Shown: positions 11,343 through 23,000, counted from the stretch's first letter. The stretch: DNA of 64,000 nt from Cristatella mucedo (GCA_009760855.2 WPIO01000078.1:374001-438000), one strand, 5' to 3'. Notes: a model not told the origin generated them from the sequence alone. Program-made: numbers and translations.

Positions 11343-11522
11343 CTTTATCTGCTCTACCTCGTCTTGCAACAGAATCTTTTTTTCAAAAAGAATATCGACG
11401 ACCTCTCTCCAGGTCAAGTTCTTCGTCAGTTCAATATGAGATTGCCGCAAGGCTTGAGTTGTGTCATCTTCTGTGACAAGCTCCCAGTTAACATCATTCG
11501 GCGATGAAGAATTAGCTGTCAT
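11343..11522 (-). CDS. Candidate first coding exon of a CARD-domain protein
   Basis: CARDs are six-helix death-fold modules that pair with other CARDs in apoptosis and innate-immune signalling. This exon gives 60 residues starting MTANSSS. From residue 24 it reads like CARD helices 1 to 3: ALRQSHIELTKNL, then REVVDILFEKKILLQ, then DEVEQIK. These match the alternating leucine pattern and the common 'ltqeEvEqIk' segment of the family. The coding stretch ends at AAG followed by GTACTA, a usable splice donor in phase 0. The frame would otherwise run only nine more codons (to 11313). Just before the ATG is TTATGTTGCAG, a possible splice acceptor, so an upstream non-coding exon is likely. Helices 4 to 6 must come from other exons, and candidates lie downstream on the same strand (10296-10375 and 9851-9923). 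It could also be a decayed fragment of a larger CARD gene. Confidence 0.5.
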
Positions 11523-12282
11523 TCTGCAACATAATTAAGTCTTCATTTAGCTGATTCTAAAGGCTTGCCTCGCCTAGCTTCAGTGAGCCACCTCATATGA
11601 ATGCCTGTAGGAACCAGTCGCCTGCAGCATGCCAGCTGCACATTGTAATTAGTGCAAATGCACGTGAACCTAGGCAGCTCCTGCAGCATGATATATTTAA
11701 ACAGGCAGACCTAGTACCCTGGCTTTCCCACATAATCCTATCGAATGCTGAGTGATAGCTCTTTGGTGTAACTAACTTTTGGTGTACTAACTGAAAGCCA
11801 CATAACATTTTAAGATTATTGAAGGTTGTATTAAATCTATTTTAGCTCTTGTTAAATCTAAATTGTAAAGAAAAGTAGATATCATAATCATAAAATAAGT
11901 CTAAAATGGTAATTGCCACCAACAATGATCTTTTAATCGATCCCAAGCAAACGCACTACCTGGCGATTTCCACCAGTATCTGAACGGAGCATTTCTCCGA
12001 ATTCTGCATGGGAAAGAAGAAACAGATTACGGACTTCATTCCCTCACTGCCTGTAGGATTGACGCTGCATTGATTGACCTGCAGGATTGACGCCACTCGT
12101 CGCCCTGCTCTTCTTCTAATCTCCTGCCCTATGCTCTATGTCCTTACTGAACATGTCACTACACTTGTCTCAGTGCTGGAAAGGCAACTAGCTCTCTAGA
12201 TCCTATACCACCAGTTCTTATGAGCTGCATTGACCTGTGGCTGCTGACCATAAAAATGTTGTAAATACGTTCCGGTGACTGG
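11523..12282. other. Upstream flank of the candidate CARD gene
   Basis: It should contain the promoter and any 5' exon if the gene is real. No TATA box or CpG island is visible. GGATTGACGC occurs twice (12057 and 12083). Confidence 0.35.
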
Positions 12283-12430
12283 TAATAATAATAATAATAA
12301 TAATGCACTTGATAAAGCGCCCTCAGAGAACTCAAATCTCTCTATAGGTGCTTTACATTTACTGCAAAGGGAAATGCAATTGAATGGTGAGTAATATCAT
12401 ACTTGATACACAAACAAAATGATTAGAAGT
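12283..12430 (-). mobile_element. L2 family A 3' fragment
   Basis: An AAT-repeat tail, the stem-loop (GATAAAGCGCCCTCAGAGAA on the plus strand) and the start of the 3' UTR are present. The copy breaks off near 12430, where an opposite-strand RT fragment begins. Confidence 0.75.
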
Positions 12431-12479
12431 CCTGTCTCTTCCGATGAACTCACAACAAAGCCGATTCTATCTAGATCCC

Positions 12480-12790
12480 GAGAATGTATGCAACTTTCGC
12501 CCAGTCTCCATTCTGCTATGCGTGCCCGAGACTTTTGGACGAGCGGTTGCCCGACAACTGATCGACAACATCAATTCAGCACATCCTGCTGGTTGTAATC
12601 GAGAGTTAAAGCACTAGCCAATTCACGTGAACTGCTCTGCTTCAGGTTGGCAATCACCATCTGCAAAATGCTGATCAGGGTATGGCTTCTTTGCTGGAAC
12701 TCATGGATCTCTCAGCAGCATTTGACTCTGTTGACCACCGCATTATTCTGGAGGGCTTATCCACAAATCTACAGTATGTATCACTGACAC
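12480..12790 (+). mobile_element. RT fragment of an L2-type LINE
   Basis: The plus strand reads LLELMDLSAAFDSVDH near 12697-12745, i.e. motif A of an L2-type reverse transcriptase, preceded by degraded FQSG-type sequence. It diverges from both families A and B, so it may come from an older lineage. It has no tail. Confidence 0.6.
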
Positions 12791-12984
12791 TATGCCAAAC
12801 TGGATTAGGTCCCACTGCACATAGAGATGCCAGACAACCTATGGCGGGTAAAATGCCCTGAATCGTCTACAGGCATTCCCGAAAAGTACATACCGTACCA
12901 AAAAAGACAAGTTCAAGGCCGGGGCCAAAGAAAAGCTGACCAAAACAGATGCCTCTTCAGCTACGACTGACAAGGTGCACGGCT

Positions 12985-13245
12985 ATCTAATGTAGCCATC
13001 ATAAGCAAAAGCGAGCCTCTCCACACAGAGCACCAACTGTAAGCTCATCACTGCATCGGCTGGAGGGCCTGCAAGCAGCAAGTTACAGAAGTCGAGGTGT
13101 GCCATAAATCCATGGACAAACTTGGATGTGATGTAGCAACTGCTGGCTACCCAATTGCTTTCCAGCCAGTTGCTGGGCAATGCTCTCAAGGTCAGACACA
13201 TGCGAAAAGCATCGGTCTTGTTGCGGAACACAGAGGCCACTTCCC
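12985..13245 (-). mobile_element. L2 RT fragment, degraded
   Basis: On the minus strand the translation includes SKFVHGFMAHLDFCNLLLAG and then VMSLQLV, matching the LDFCNSLLTGLP...RRLQLVQ segment of family A. Stops and deletions surround it. It is probably part of the same insertion as the 3' fragment at 12283-12430, separated by later events. Confidence 0.65.
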
Positions 13246-13340
13246 TCCAGCCGACTGAGTAATTCCCTCCGAGTGGAAATCAGATTAGGTCACCTACTGA
13301 AGCCAAAATGGAAGCATGGCCTAGTGCAAAGTGCAGTGGA

Positions 13341-13672
13341 GACCGAGAGTCGGAGCCAGTGTGAACTGGCTGGTTACCCTAGGCCTCTGAGACGCTGCCT
13401 GCGGCTGGCCAGCCTTTGGGATAAAAAAAAAACATACTAGCTGATTTAGCAGCCTCTGAAATGAATCACCACCGCAGGATTCGAACCCACGACCTCGACA
13501 ACGAGCAGACCGAGAGTCGGAGCCAGTGTGAACTGGCTGGTTACCCTAGGCCTCTGAGACGCTGCCTGCGGCTGGCCAGCCTTTGGGATAAAAAAAAAAC
13601 ATACTAGCTGATTTAGCAGCCTCTGAAATGAATCACCACCGCAGGATTCGAACCCACGACCTCGACAACGAG
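13341..13672. repeat. Exact 167-bp tandem duplication
   Basis: The segment from GACCGAGAGTCGGAGCCAGT to CTCGACAACGAG occurs at 13341-13505 and 13508-13672. The copies look identical, including a run of ten A. It contains part of a SINE-1. Identity implies a very recent event or an assembly artefact. Confidence 0.85.
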
Positions 13673-13715
13673 GTCGCGAAAAGCAACCGCATTGCCTGGT
13701 GTGCCATCCCGGCTC
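13441..13715 (-). mobile_element. SINE-1 copy split by a tandem duplication
   Basis: CTGATTTAGCAGCCTCTGAA joins directly to CACCACCGCAGGATTCGAAC, so the middle of SINE-1 is deleted. The same truncated SINE part appears twice because a 167-bp unit is duplicated. The head end (AAAGCAACCGCATTGCCTGG ... GCCATCCCGGCTCACT) is present only after the second unit. Confidence 0.65.
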
Positions 13716-14809
13716 ACTGCTCACTGGATAAGCTTGGCCGGGCACGGGAAGGAGGTGAAAGGAAGAGGCCAGCAGCAGCAGCATTGTAGCAGCCTCCTCC
13801 TTCGGGTCCAGTAAAAGCCAGATCTGCGTATCATCCTGCCAGTCAAGCCATGCTGCATCACTTGAGCGGTATCCCTCTCCACAACTGAATTGGCCTGCGA
13901 GTTGCATAGAGCCCCGCAATGCCAAGGCGGTAAAGTGACCCCTGAAAGTGGCACAGCAGGGCCGGTGCGTGAGGGCAGTGAGCTGAACATTCCTACCTGA
14001 ATGCTTCCCTGTCAGAGGGTCTAGGCAGTGTAACCCTGCGACGACAGACCGAGGAGGTATACTGTGCCACGGTAGAGACTCGGGTGGGATTGGGGATTTC
14101 CCGGTATGGACGACTGCTTCCGCCCGGGCCTGCCCCGAAAGTTTATCAGCACAGTGAGAAACCAGTGTTTACTTGGGGTGGGGCTGCGGGCTTGGACCAC
14201 CTCCATCCAGCATTCCCTGTAGATATGTTGCAGGCGCTACAAAGCATGAGTCGGAACGTAGTTCGTATGGAGTGCAGACTAGAATAGACAGCACACTTTA
14301 AGGCGGCTCTCTGAGAATCTGGGCGCCCCGAGCCGCTGAGAGGCCGCTGCGGCAAACTGGCCAGACCAGGGGGCAGGTCGAGGGAGGAGGAGGTGGCGAA
14401 CGGCCGCCACCCCCCCCCCCCCGTCTAAGCTCCCGAACGCCGTTGGGCGTGCGCGCGGCCCGCAGTTGCATTTCAAGCTACGCGAGCACGTGGTCCTACC
14501 TTATAAAGTGCAGACAACCCTGCCGCGGAGGTGCACTGCAGAACGATATATGCGAACCCAGAGTGGACGCCCTACCCGACGCCGTTGATGAGAGGAAATC
14601 CCACCGCTGCGGGAATTCCGATGTAAACCCGGGCTCACTCACGCCAGCGGCTTAAGCACGTGTTGAGCGATTGAGTGACACTGCTTCTACAATATCGATG
14701 TTTCTCCTATATGGACACATATTGTGTGCTGACTACCCTCCGTTAAGGGCTACCACAGCTCGGCAGGGAAGCTAAATCGGCGGGGCGGGGTCATAGGCCA
14801 CTGCGGACA
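13716..14809. other. No gene seen
   Basis: GC-richer DNA with a run of C at 14409-14422. Frames of 60-160 codons here come from composition and from the SINE and duplication to the left. Confidence 0.45.
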
Positions 14810-14945
14810 ATTGCAACGGAGTCCGGAAGTAGCACATTTCCGTTTCCGAAAAACTTGCCGTCTACACAGTGAGTCCCAATCATTCCTGGGTGTATAACAT
14901 GTTGGTGGTTGGTTATAAATTTGACTTTAATTCCCTCGAACTTTA
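14810..14945 (+). repeat. Dispersed repeat D, copy 1
   Basis: GTCCGGAAGTAGCACATTTC, GTCTACACAGTGAGTCCCAA and GTGTATAAC match 57582-57700 in order; AACTTGCCG sits between them. Function and class are unknown. Confidence 0.45.
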
Positions 14946-15066
14946 TTTGTCAGCTGATTGACGAGCCAATCTAGCAACTCGGGACCTAGATAGATAGATC
15001 GCCGGAAGAATCGGGCTAGAATTGCATGCCATAGATATTCGTTCGTGCCGGCACTCTATATATAAA

Positions 15067-15200
15067 TATAATTCATTTGTATAGCGACCTAAGAGGACGT
15101 AATCTCTATTCAGGTGCTTCGCATATGCCACGGGGCTCGAGCCCACGACCTTAGCCAGACCTCGACCGTGGCGAGCACCTTAACCTCTGGGCCAAACTAG
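15067..15200 (-). mobile_element. SINE-2 copy (tRNA head, family A-type 3' hairpin)
   Basis: On the minus strand: tRNA-like head (TGGCCCAGAGGTTAAGGTGC ... GTGGGCTCGAGCCC), CATATGCGAAGC, then a degenerate stem-loop with AGAGATTACGTCCTCTTAGG, then an AT-rich tail. The stem-loop is the 3' hairpin type of LINE family A. Confidence 0.65.
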
Positions 15201-15387
15201 CTCGTACTGTGGAATGAGATCCTTCTAACAAATTGGCCAGATGGAATAGAGACGTGAGAAAGACGAGCGAGAAGAGTATTTTATGTGGTGGGCAGGCACG
15301 GATAGCCACTTCACCTTAGCTAAGGTGCGACTGAGGCGTGGGGCTCAGTGCCAAGCACGACTAGTAACCGAAGTTATGTATGAAAGC

Positions 15388-15515
15388 GGCGGTTTGACCC
15401 AGAGGTTAAGTTGCTCGTTTCGTTGTCTCGGCCTGGCCGAAGTCAGCCTCGTGGCGTATGTGAAGCGCCTGAATATAGAATATCTTAGGGTGCTATTCAA
15501 ATTAATTGCATTTAT
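15388..15515 (+). mobile_element. SINE-2 copy, decayed
   Basis: TTTGACCCAGAGGTTAAGTT, CTCGTGGCGTATGTGAAGCG, GAATATAGAATATCTTAGGG and AATTGCATTTATATTTA follow SINE-2 order in plus orientation. The B-box is no longer recognisable. Confidence 0.5.
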
Positions 15516-15944
15516 ATTTATATTGTATTTTTTTATTTTATATGTGAGTGGCATTCCATGCCCTCCCGCCCTACCCCGAGAGTAAGGGCATAGTTTAGGA
15601 GACCAGCAGACAGTGTCATGCTTGCAGTTAAAAATAAATCTAGAAACAGTGCATTTCAAATAGACTCTAGTCGGGAGATGATGAAGTGATAGCCATGCAG
15701 AATCTATAACGGGAAGCCTCTTTCTCTCAGCACTGTCGGCAACGTGATGACCGCGCGACAACCACTCAAGCGGGTAGCGGCGCAATGCGTGCAATGCAAA
15801 GAAATCTAAAGCATGTCAAGGGTAGCGACCGACACAGTAATTGATCTGCTCTGCAGATGGCGCTAGCAGCAACGTCGCATTAGAAAAATGCACAGAGAAT
15901 TGCCTGTTTATCGCGGCTGAGGCGGCAGGTGACTTCCAACTAAG

Positions 15945-16002
15945 CGCCTAGAGAGAGATTAAGTTCTCTGAGGGCGCTTTATCAAGTGAATTATTATTAT
16001 TA
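15945..16002 (+). mobile_element. L2 family A 3' end only
   Basis: GCGCCTAGAGAGAGATTAAG followed by the matching right arm and a short ATT run shows a minimal 3' remnant with the stem-loop. Confidence 0.7.
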
Positions 16003-16187
16003 ACAGACTAGTTTACAAGCTTACAGCGGCTCACGCTCAGTGCTCAGCGCGCACCGACCGACTTTACGCATTGCTTATTAGGGGTTCAAAAGACGCTTCC
16101 ACGTGTTTCGCTGCAATTCCCCTATGAACTATGAACTTTGAGTTGGACAGCTCACACTCGATTGTAAACTAGTAGCTCGGTCGCTGA

Positions 16188-16320
16188 CTTTAAACTGAGA
16201 ACCGCTAATAAAATAGCCAGTATAGGCCGAGGCTCATGAGCAGCGCGATCCACGATTTTTATAGGAATGAGATTAATGTACGGCTTACTATCTGGCCGCT
16301 ATATAAGGCGAGGGCTGAAC
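16188..16320 (+). mobile_element. Second LTR-like family, upstream half
   Basis: CTGAGAACCGCTAATAAAAT, GCAGCGCGATCCACGATTTT and CTGGCCGCTATATAAGGCG match 32068-32195 block by block. TATATAAGG is at 16300-16308. The part after the TATA box differs. Confidence 0.5.
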
Positions 16321-17479
16321 CACAGTTGCTACCATGGAGTACCAGTTCTCTATTTCGCAATTCCGATATATATTCTAAAATAACAACAGTCCCACTCGGA
16401 ATTGACACAATCATATCTGGCACTAATATATTGACAATGAGTAATTAAATTTAATCTTTGCTCTTGCGTAGCGTGTTTTACTTCAAATCCATCTCTCGAA
16501 CTCCACAGCCGCACGCAGCGCGTATGCCATAGCGATTCAAGTACGGCGCAACGAATACTAATAGTAAACATGGGGACTAATAAAACGGTTGAATATTATT
16601 CAGAAAAATATCATAAGAAACAGTAAGAATAAATACTACATGAGAGCGAAACTACTGCCATTGGCATGAAACCATACGATGAGGACGCGGCCAGAATATG
16701 ACAGGACGCTGCCAGAACTCCGTAATTAACGACGCCATATAAGCACTAACAGTTCATCATGACTTTACGCAATACAGCTGGTTGCAGCGCTATGAAAAGG
16801 GCTTGCTTGGCCTTTAATAACAAGCCGACAAACCTGGACAGAGGCAGCGCTAAGTGAATAAAATCTATAACGATCTTTCTACGTGTCTTGGTGTGTCCCG
16901 AGAACGCAACGCCATTCATGGCGAAAATTAGCACCATTCGAGTTTAACGGGTGCGACGTGTAATTTGTTGTACACGTATTTAAGAGTGCATTGACAGGCG
17001 GAGCACCGATCATGCAAAACGTTGTTACACGGAAAAATGTGTGCGTGCGTGTGGGAAACATTGAACATACACAGAGAGGGAGGTGCGAGCACGCACCCCA
17101 TGAGACCATTCGTGACCACGTGACCATTCTTGATATGGCCACAGTGACTCTGGCAGGTTGACGTTCTAGTGTCAAAGCAATGCACAAATACCTGTTACGG
17201 GAAAATAATATTTAAAAGCAGCGCTTACCTTGCTCATCCTTGCCAAGAAATACTTTGTAATAGAAATGCTTAATTTACCAATCCTATTTAGTACTTAGGG
17301 TCAAACTTAGACAATGCGAATCGTCTTGCGTAGAATGCCACTGCTTGGCCGGGCACAGTCGTCCAGTGGGCCACCTTTATCGTTCGCCATTGGGAAGCAG
17401 TGTCTCTTGGACGTAATTGCAGAGCAGCCTTCTAGCTAGTATTACTCCGACAGTCGCATTTCCTATATTCCTTTCAATT
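16321..17479. other. No gene seen
   Basis: Mixed sequence between the LTR-like piece and the family B LINE. Two overlapping minus frames at 16879-17187 lack recognisable content. Confidence 0.45.
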
Positions 17480-19618
17480 TACAAAAAAACTCCTTAAGAT
17501 CCGCCGGGTTAAGCGCAGGCTAGAACGTCATTTCAAGAAATCGGGGTCTGAGGCAGATCTAGTCAATTTTAAAGACTTCCTTCGAGTTTACCCGAAAGCT
17601 TAAAAAAACCAGGGCTTCTTTTTTCATTAGAAAGCTGAATTCCTGCCAGTCGGACACTTAAACAGATTTATAAGACAGTAAACCATTTACTGGCCAATGC
17701 TGTGAGGTCTGACTCCCCAGATATTAATGGCTCAGCCGAAAAGTTTTCAGCCTTCTTTACTGAAAAAATTGCGCACATTCGTGCCTCCATTAAGCCCCCT
17801 CCGACCAAAGCAATCGCGTTCCTCAACCTGTGACCTTCCTTTAAAGGTTCTCCGAAGTTTCTGCATGTGATGTAGCTGCCTTAATAAGGTCTAGCAAAAA
17901 AAGCTCGTCTCCTGAGGACCCTATACCTTCATCTCTGTGGTCTTCACTAGCAGACCAACTTAGCCCTGCCATAATCAACATTTTTATTTCTTCTTTGGGA
18001 AGAGGGGTCGTCCCCAAGTCCTTCAAATCGGCAATCGTTAGACCTATTCTTAAAAGCCTGGATTAGACACAGAGGTCCTAGCAAACTATCACCCAGTTTC
18101 CCCTCTTCCGTTCTTATCAAAGATAATTGAAAAAATTGTCACTAAGCAGCTAGTTGAACATATTAAAAATAATGGAATGTCAGAAACATTTCAATCAGGG
18201 TTCAAGAGGCAGCACTCAACTGAAACTGCTCTCCTCCGTGTTAACAATGACATTCTACGTGGCAACGACGATGGGAATGTCACTGCCCTAGCTTTGCTAG
18301 CTCTGTCTGCTGCCTTCGACACCATTGATCACGAAGTTCTGCTTGAACGACTGAGAACGACAATCGGTCTGGCAGACGAAGCACTGGCGTGGTTTAAACC
18401 ATACTTGTCTGATCGTGTTCAATCCGTGTCGTGTGGGGGTCAGGTCTCACACACGAGAAGGGTCACCTGTCGAGTCCCTCAAGGGTCTGTACTCGGTCCC
18501 TTGCTGTTCTCCATTTATACTCAACCTCTGGGAAAAGTGATTAAGGCACATGGAATAGGATATCACTTCTATGCTGACGATACTCAGTTGTATTTGTCAT
18601 TCAAACCGTCGGAATCTGCTGCAGCAACTGAGAAACTTAATGCTTGCCTTGCCGATATTCGATCCTGGATGTCGGAAAACTTCCTGAGATTAACTGATGA
18701 TAAAACCGAACTGCTGCTCATAGGACACCCTAAGCGTGTGGCTGGATTAAAATGCTTTGCTCTTCTAATAGGTGATGCTATTGTGCGACCTTCACCACGT
18801 GCTCGAAATTTAGGTGTCGTGTTCGACAGCTGCCTCAATTTCAAAAGCTTCATTCAGAAGACTGCCTCTACAGCTAGCCATCACATCCGATCCCTATCCA
18901 AGATTAGAAGCTGTCTCCCACAGTGGCTTGTACAAAATTTAACTAGCTCTTTAGTTCTGTCTCGGCTTGATTATTGTAATTCTCTTTTGGCTGGGCCGCC
19001 AAAGAAAGCTATTATGCCACTACAGTGGACTATGAATGTGGCTGCAAGGCTGATCTTCAAGTCCCAGCGGTTTGAGCGCGTGTCTCCTTTGCTGAAAGAG
19101 CTAGGATGGTTGCCGGTTGAGCAAAGGATACAGAGCAAAGTTCTTACGCTGACCCACAAGGTCCGCCACGGCTTGGCTCCTTCGTACCTAGCTGAACTGC
19201 TGCATCAGTTTCAGCCTGTTCGCGCCCTCAGGTCCTGTGTGGACAATAAATCAGCCGTTCCATTTCTCCGCTTAAAGACCGTTGGCGACAGAAGCTTTAG
19301 CTCTGCAGGTCCTAAACTGTGGAGCTCGCTTCCACAATTCTTACGCAACGACAACTACTCTCCTACTGCCGACTATGGCACATCTTTTTCAGCGGTCCTG
19401 AACTGCTACTTCTATTCTACTCACTACCTCAACCGCTCTCCTGACTCTGCTATGCTTCCCACTTTCCCTTCGTTGCGTGAGACGAAGTCTGTTGGGTACC
19501 GAATGCGTACCGAAAGCCGCTTAGGCTGTGAGTTCGCTAAACAAAACTCTCCTGCGTAACACTCACGTGGTCTTCATGACTTTGTGGAGTTACAGGCAAA
19601 GATACATTACATTACATA
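17480..19618 (+). mobile_element. L2-clade LINE, family B, with a long but catalytically altered RT frame
   Basis: From about 17480 the linker between endonuclease and reverse transcriptase is readable but broken (KKSGSEADLVNFKDFLRVY, then stops and shifts). A clean frame of 460 codons runs 18177-19559 with QSGFKRQHSTETALL, VPQGSVLGPLLF and FYADDTQLYLSF. Motif A reads LLALSAAFD, where relatives such as the 42-kb element have LLDLSAAFD. The first, catalytic aspartate is therefore alanine (codon GCT at 18300-18302). The frame ends in CEFAKQNSPA, then a 3' tail of ACATT/ATTAC repeats (about 19600-19615). This tail differs from the (ATT)n of family A. The element is 5'-truncated, lacks the endonuclease and should not be active by itself. 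Confidence 0.9.
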
Positions 19619-19629
19619 TATATCGTTGC

Positions 19630-20060
19630 TGAAACGGCTGCAAGCTAAACCAGTCAGATAATGACTGACACTATTCGACGACTCTGAATCGTAAGCTAGG
19701 ATCGAATCATGCAATAATCTATAGCCGGAGCCACGTAAAACCGACTCCGTGAGACGGGCAGTCAGATTTTGTTTTCGAAGTTGACCTAGGCATTTGATCT
19801 TAGTTTAGCTCTAGGCCACGAAGCCGTTAGTGTACGTCAAGGCTGCTGTTGAATGCTTGCAACCGTCAGTCGCTGTACAAAGGACTTTACTTAATGGATA
19901 CCGACTTGTTATGCACTTAGGTGTGAGCGCTTTTTGTTGCTGCCACGCCTCCGCTACTCTACGCCTTCGAGCTTTGGTGCAGCACCTACAAGTCGCTGGC
20001 CACGCCACAAGGTTCAGGCATAGTGAGTCTGCTGAGACTAGCCCCGTCATGAGCGAGCGC
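19630..20060 (+). repeat. Dispersed repeat C, copy 1
   Basis: Shares CTCTAGGCCACGAAGCCGTT, GTTGCTGCCACGCCTCCGCT, TTGGTGCAGCACCTACAAGT and GTCTGCTGAGACT with 39475-39915 in the same order, over about 430 bases. It follows directly on the family B LINE. The class is unknown. Confidence 0.6.
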
Positions 20061-23000
20061 CGTATGTGCTGCCTTGTTCTGCCAGTTGAGAAAGTCGAAC
20101 GCGACGTTTATAACAATGTGCAAGTTCTGGAACATATAACTTGACCATACAGAGAGCGACTGTAATTAGGCGGGCTTCGGACCCATGAATAAACTCTCAG
20201 CGATGGACGTTTGTAGAAACGCGCTTCGTTGTGAGTGTCTATGAATGTCACCCCCTAGCCTGAGGCTGGAGTACCGTAAAAGGCGCACGGTGGGTTTCGC
20301 TGCTATTGGCTAACACCGGTGCACTCTTCGTTAGTGATTGCCGCAGATACGCAGCTCGGTTGTAAATGGATCGGAATGGCCTCTGACCTTCTCGACTTCT
20401 CGCTATTGCTGTTGGTTTCGTTTGCCACCAAAAGCCTGTGATGGCTTGACATGAGGCTAGATCAGTTGCTACCAGTCTAAAACTATAAACATCACATAGT
20501 TATGGGTGCTTTGAACCTCAAGCAAGTTGAAGAATTTTTTAACCTATTATTCATAAGTCGGAGCTGTACTTGAGAATATTCCAATCGAAAATAAAGCCAA
20601 AAGAGTCATACCAGACAAATTAATTAATTGCATGAGGAATGCTGCTAGGTAATATGAGAGTAATAAATCAAAAGATAAGTGCATTAAGGGTCCATGAGAA
20701 AAATCCATTGCAAAGCATTAAAGTTTATCTTGAGAATGACTCGAGTGTGTGTAATACAAATCAGACCTTGCAAAGAATCGTAGATTTCAATTTAGCGGAA
20801 CTTTCAAATAGCTTACAGCACCTGCTGTCTGGCGGTAGTAATAAAATGATTTCGCAAGGCAATTTGTCGGATAATTGGGTTTAACTTAAGTGCAAAACAT
20901 TTCTGGGAAGAGAAAGAGCTCATGCGAGCGCAAGTAGGCACCTTAAATAATGTATGGCAAACTGAGCTATTTAGGAAGGCAACGGGATCCCAATTCTACC
21001 AGCACCTTCTCTGGCGATCCGTAGGCGTTACCTTAGTCGCGGCGAGAAGCATTTGCCCGGATGCTCCCATGAACGCAACGAGATCGTCTTGTATACGCCC
21101 ATTTAGACCTTCACAGCAGACGATCCGTTAACTGACTGGCGGCTAAGTCTAAAGAATGAGGAAGCAGTGCAGCTTTATTTTAGATCTACCGATGATGTAG
21201 CATCAGATCAGCATCAAGGCTGGCGACCTGGCAGCGGCGGTGCTCAACAAGAGCTTTCTATCTCTGATAGCCGGAGGCGAATACTAGCGTCGGCCAAGTC
21301 CACGACGCCGATCAACAGCTACTGGCAGATAACGACAAGAGTGATGTAGCCAGCCAGCGTCAGAATAAAGGCTCTACGCCAGCACCGTAGGCATTAATCC
21401 AGTTCGCATCAACGAGTCGGGAATATTTCTGGAGGTGTACGAGCTCAAATGACGCAGCCCTAAATTTCCTAAAACAGAGATGAGTTGCAAAGGAGCGAAG
21501 AGTACACAGACTAACGATTTTAATCCGAGAGCTGGGCCAGTGACTTTAAAGTCAGGGCCAGCCATGAAATAGCCTCGACAAATGGGCTTATGAGAAGCTA
21601 AATATTTACTAATAAAACTGGAGTTTGGGGCAATCTCTAAGCTACCCAGAACATCGGACTGAATTCTAACCATAGAAACTTACCAAGCAACAGTGTGGTG
21701 ATTGGTGAGTCGTAGAGCATCGATCGGCCAGCCGTCAGTGGGCATATTACTAATTTACTTTATGAAATGGCCGATGCTACTGTTAGCTGCTATAACCTTA
21801 TACTAGTCTGCCCTAAGGATCCTGGTTGAACATTTTTAATATACAGGCGTTCCTTTCTTGTCATGAGCTCAGTTGCATTGCTATTTACTACCAGCAGAAT
21901 TTTACCGCTCAGCCGAACATTTTTCGCAAGCAGCAAGTGTCTAGACTGTACATGGTATGTTAGACTGTGGTGCCCGCTACCTGGACTTTTGAGAGGCAAA
22001 GAGTGATAGCAATAGTCACAACTGATGAGAAAAGTATTCTATACTAGGCAAAAGAGGTGTCAGCAGCTCTCCCAGACTTCCCACAATAAAAGCGTTAAAG
22101 CGGTTCAAGCTCTAAGCGAGTTCGCCATTGCATAACGCTCCTAATGATGCTAGTTTTGTTTTAACTAAGGTTGACACTGTTGAAGTTTGTTCCTCCAAGC
22201 AGGGCTAGCAAGATGCACATGCTACCTTGATGCACGCCTTCGGCAGCCTTCGGTAGCAGAGCAGGGCAGCACAGAAGAGCATCCATATCTTTACTTAACA
22301 AGCTCATGTCACAAATGTAAATCAGTCAGTATATTTTCACAGAGATTCACAAGTTTAATACACAAGTGTTAGCCTTTTAACTCACTAGAAGAAAAAAGCT
22401 ACATCTATGTCCGCTAGCTTGCTGCAGCAGATCTCGTTTACATCGATGATCGATCGGTTTCGAAAGGAGCAGCTCTATCTAGTCCCTTGTGGCAGGGGAT
22501 CTAGGCTATGTGCAATAGTTATTCCTAATCTCGAAATCACGTTTAGCATATTCTTTAAGGTCATCGATCAAATACAAATACCCTATAAGGAACAAAGGAA
22601 TAACAGAAAGAATAGTATTTGTAGACTGAAATGTAGGGTTATTCCAAATGATTACTATTTGATAACTGATAGATCATTGGCTGATTAAAAATAGACAGCA
22701 TACAGATAACTGGAGAACAACTAATAAACAGCCCGGTGATTGTAGTAAGGAGCTTTTAATTAGGCACAGCAAACCTGGCTAATAAAATTTAGCCAGCTCT
22801 AAACCACACCGGATGCTCACATCAAAGCAACATTGGCGTGTTTAGGCATACGATTTCGAGGATGAATTACCATTTTCAGAAGCATAAACGCAAGTGTGTG
22901 TACTTTTCTTGATCGATCGCTGCCCATTGGGTTTTGTCACTTCTTAAATAGTTGCATCCACTAGTAAAATGATACAATAGGGAAAGCAAAAGAGGACACT

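Noticed and set aside
13446-13925. 159-codon minus frame
   Set aside because: Crosses the duplicated SINE fragment and has an internal protein repeat caused by the 167-bp duplication.
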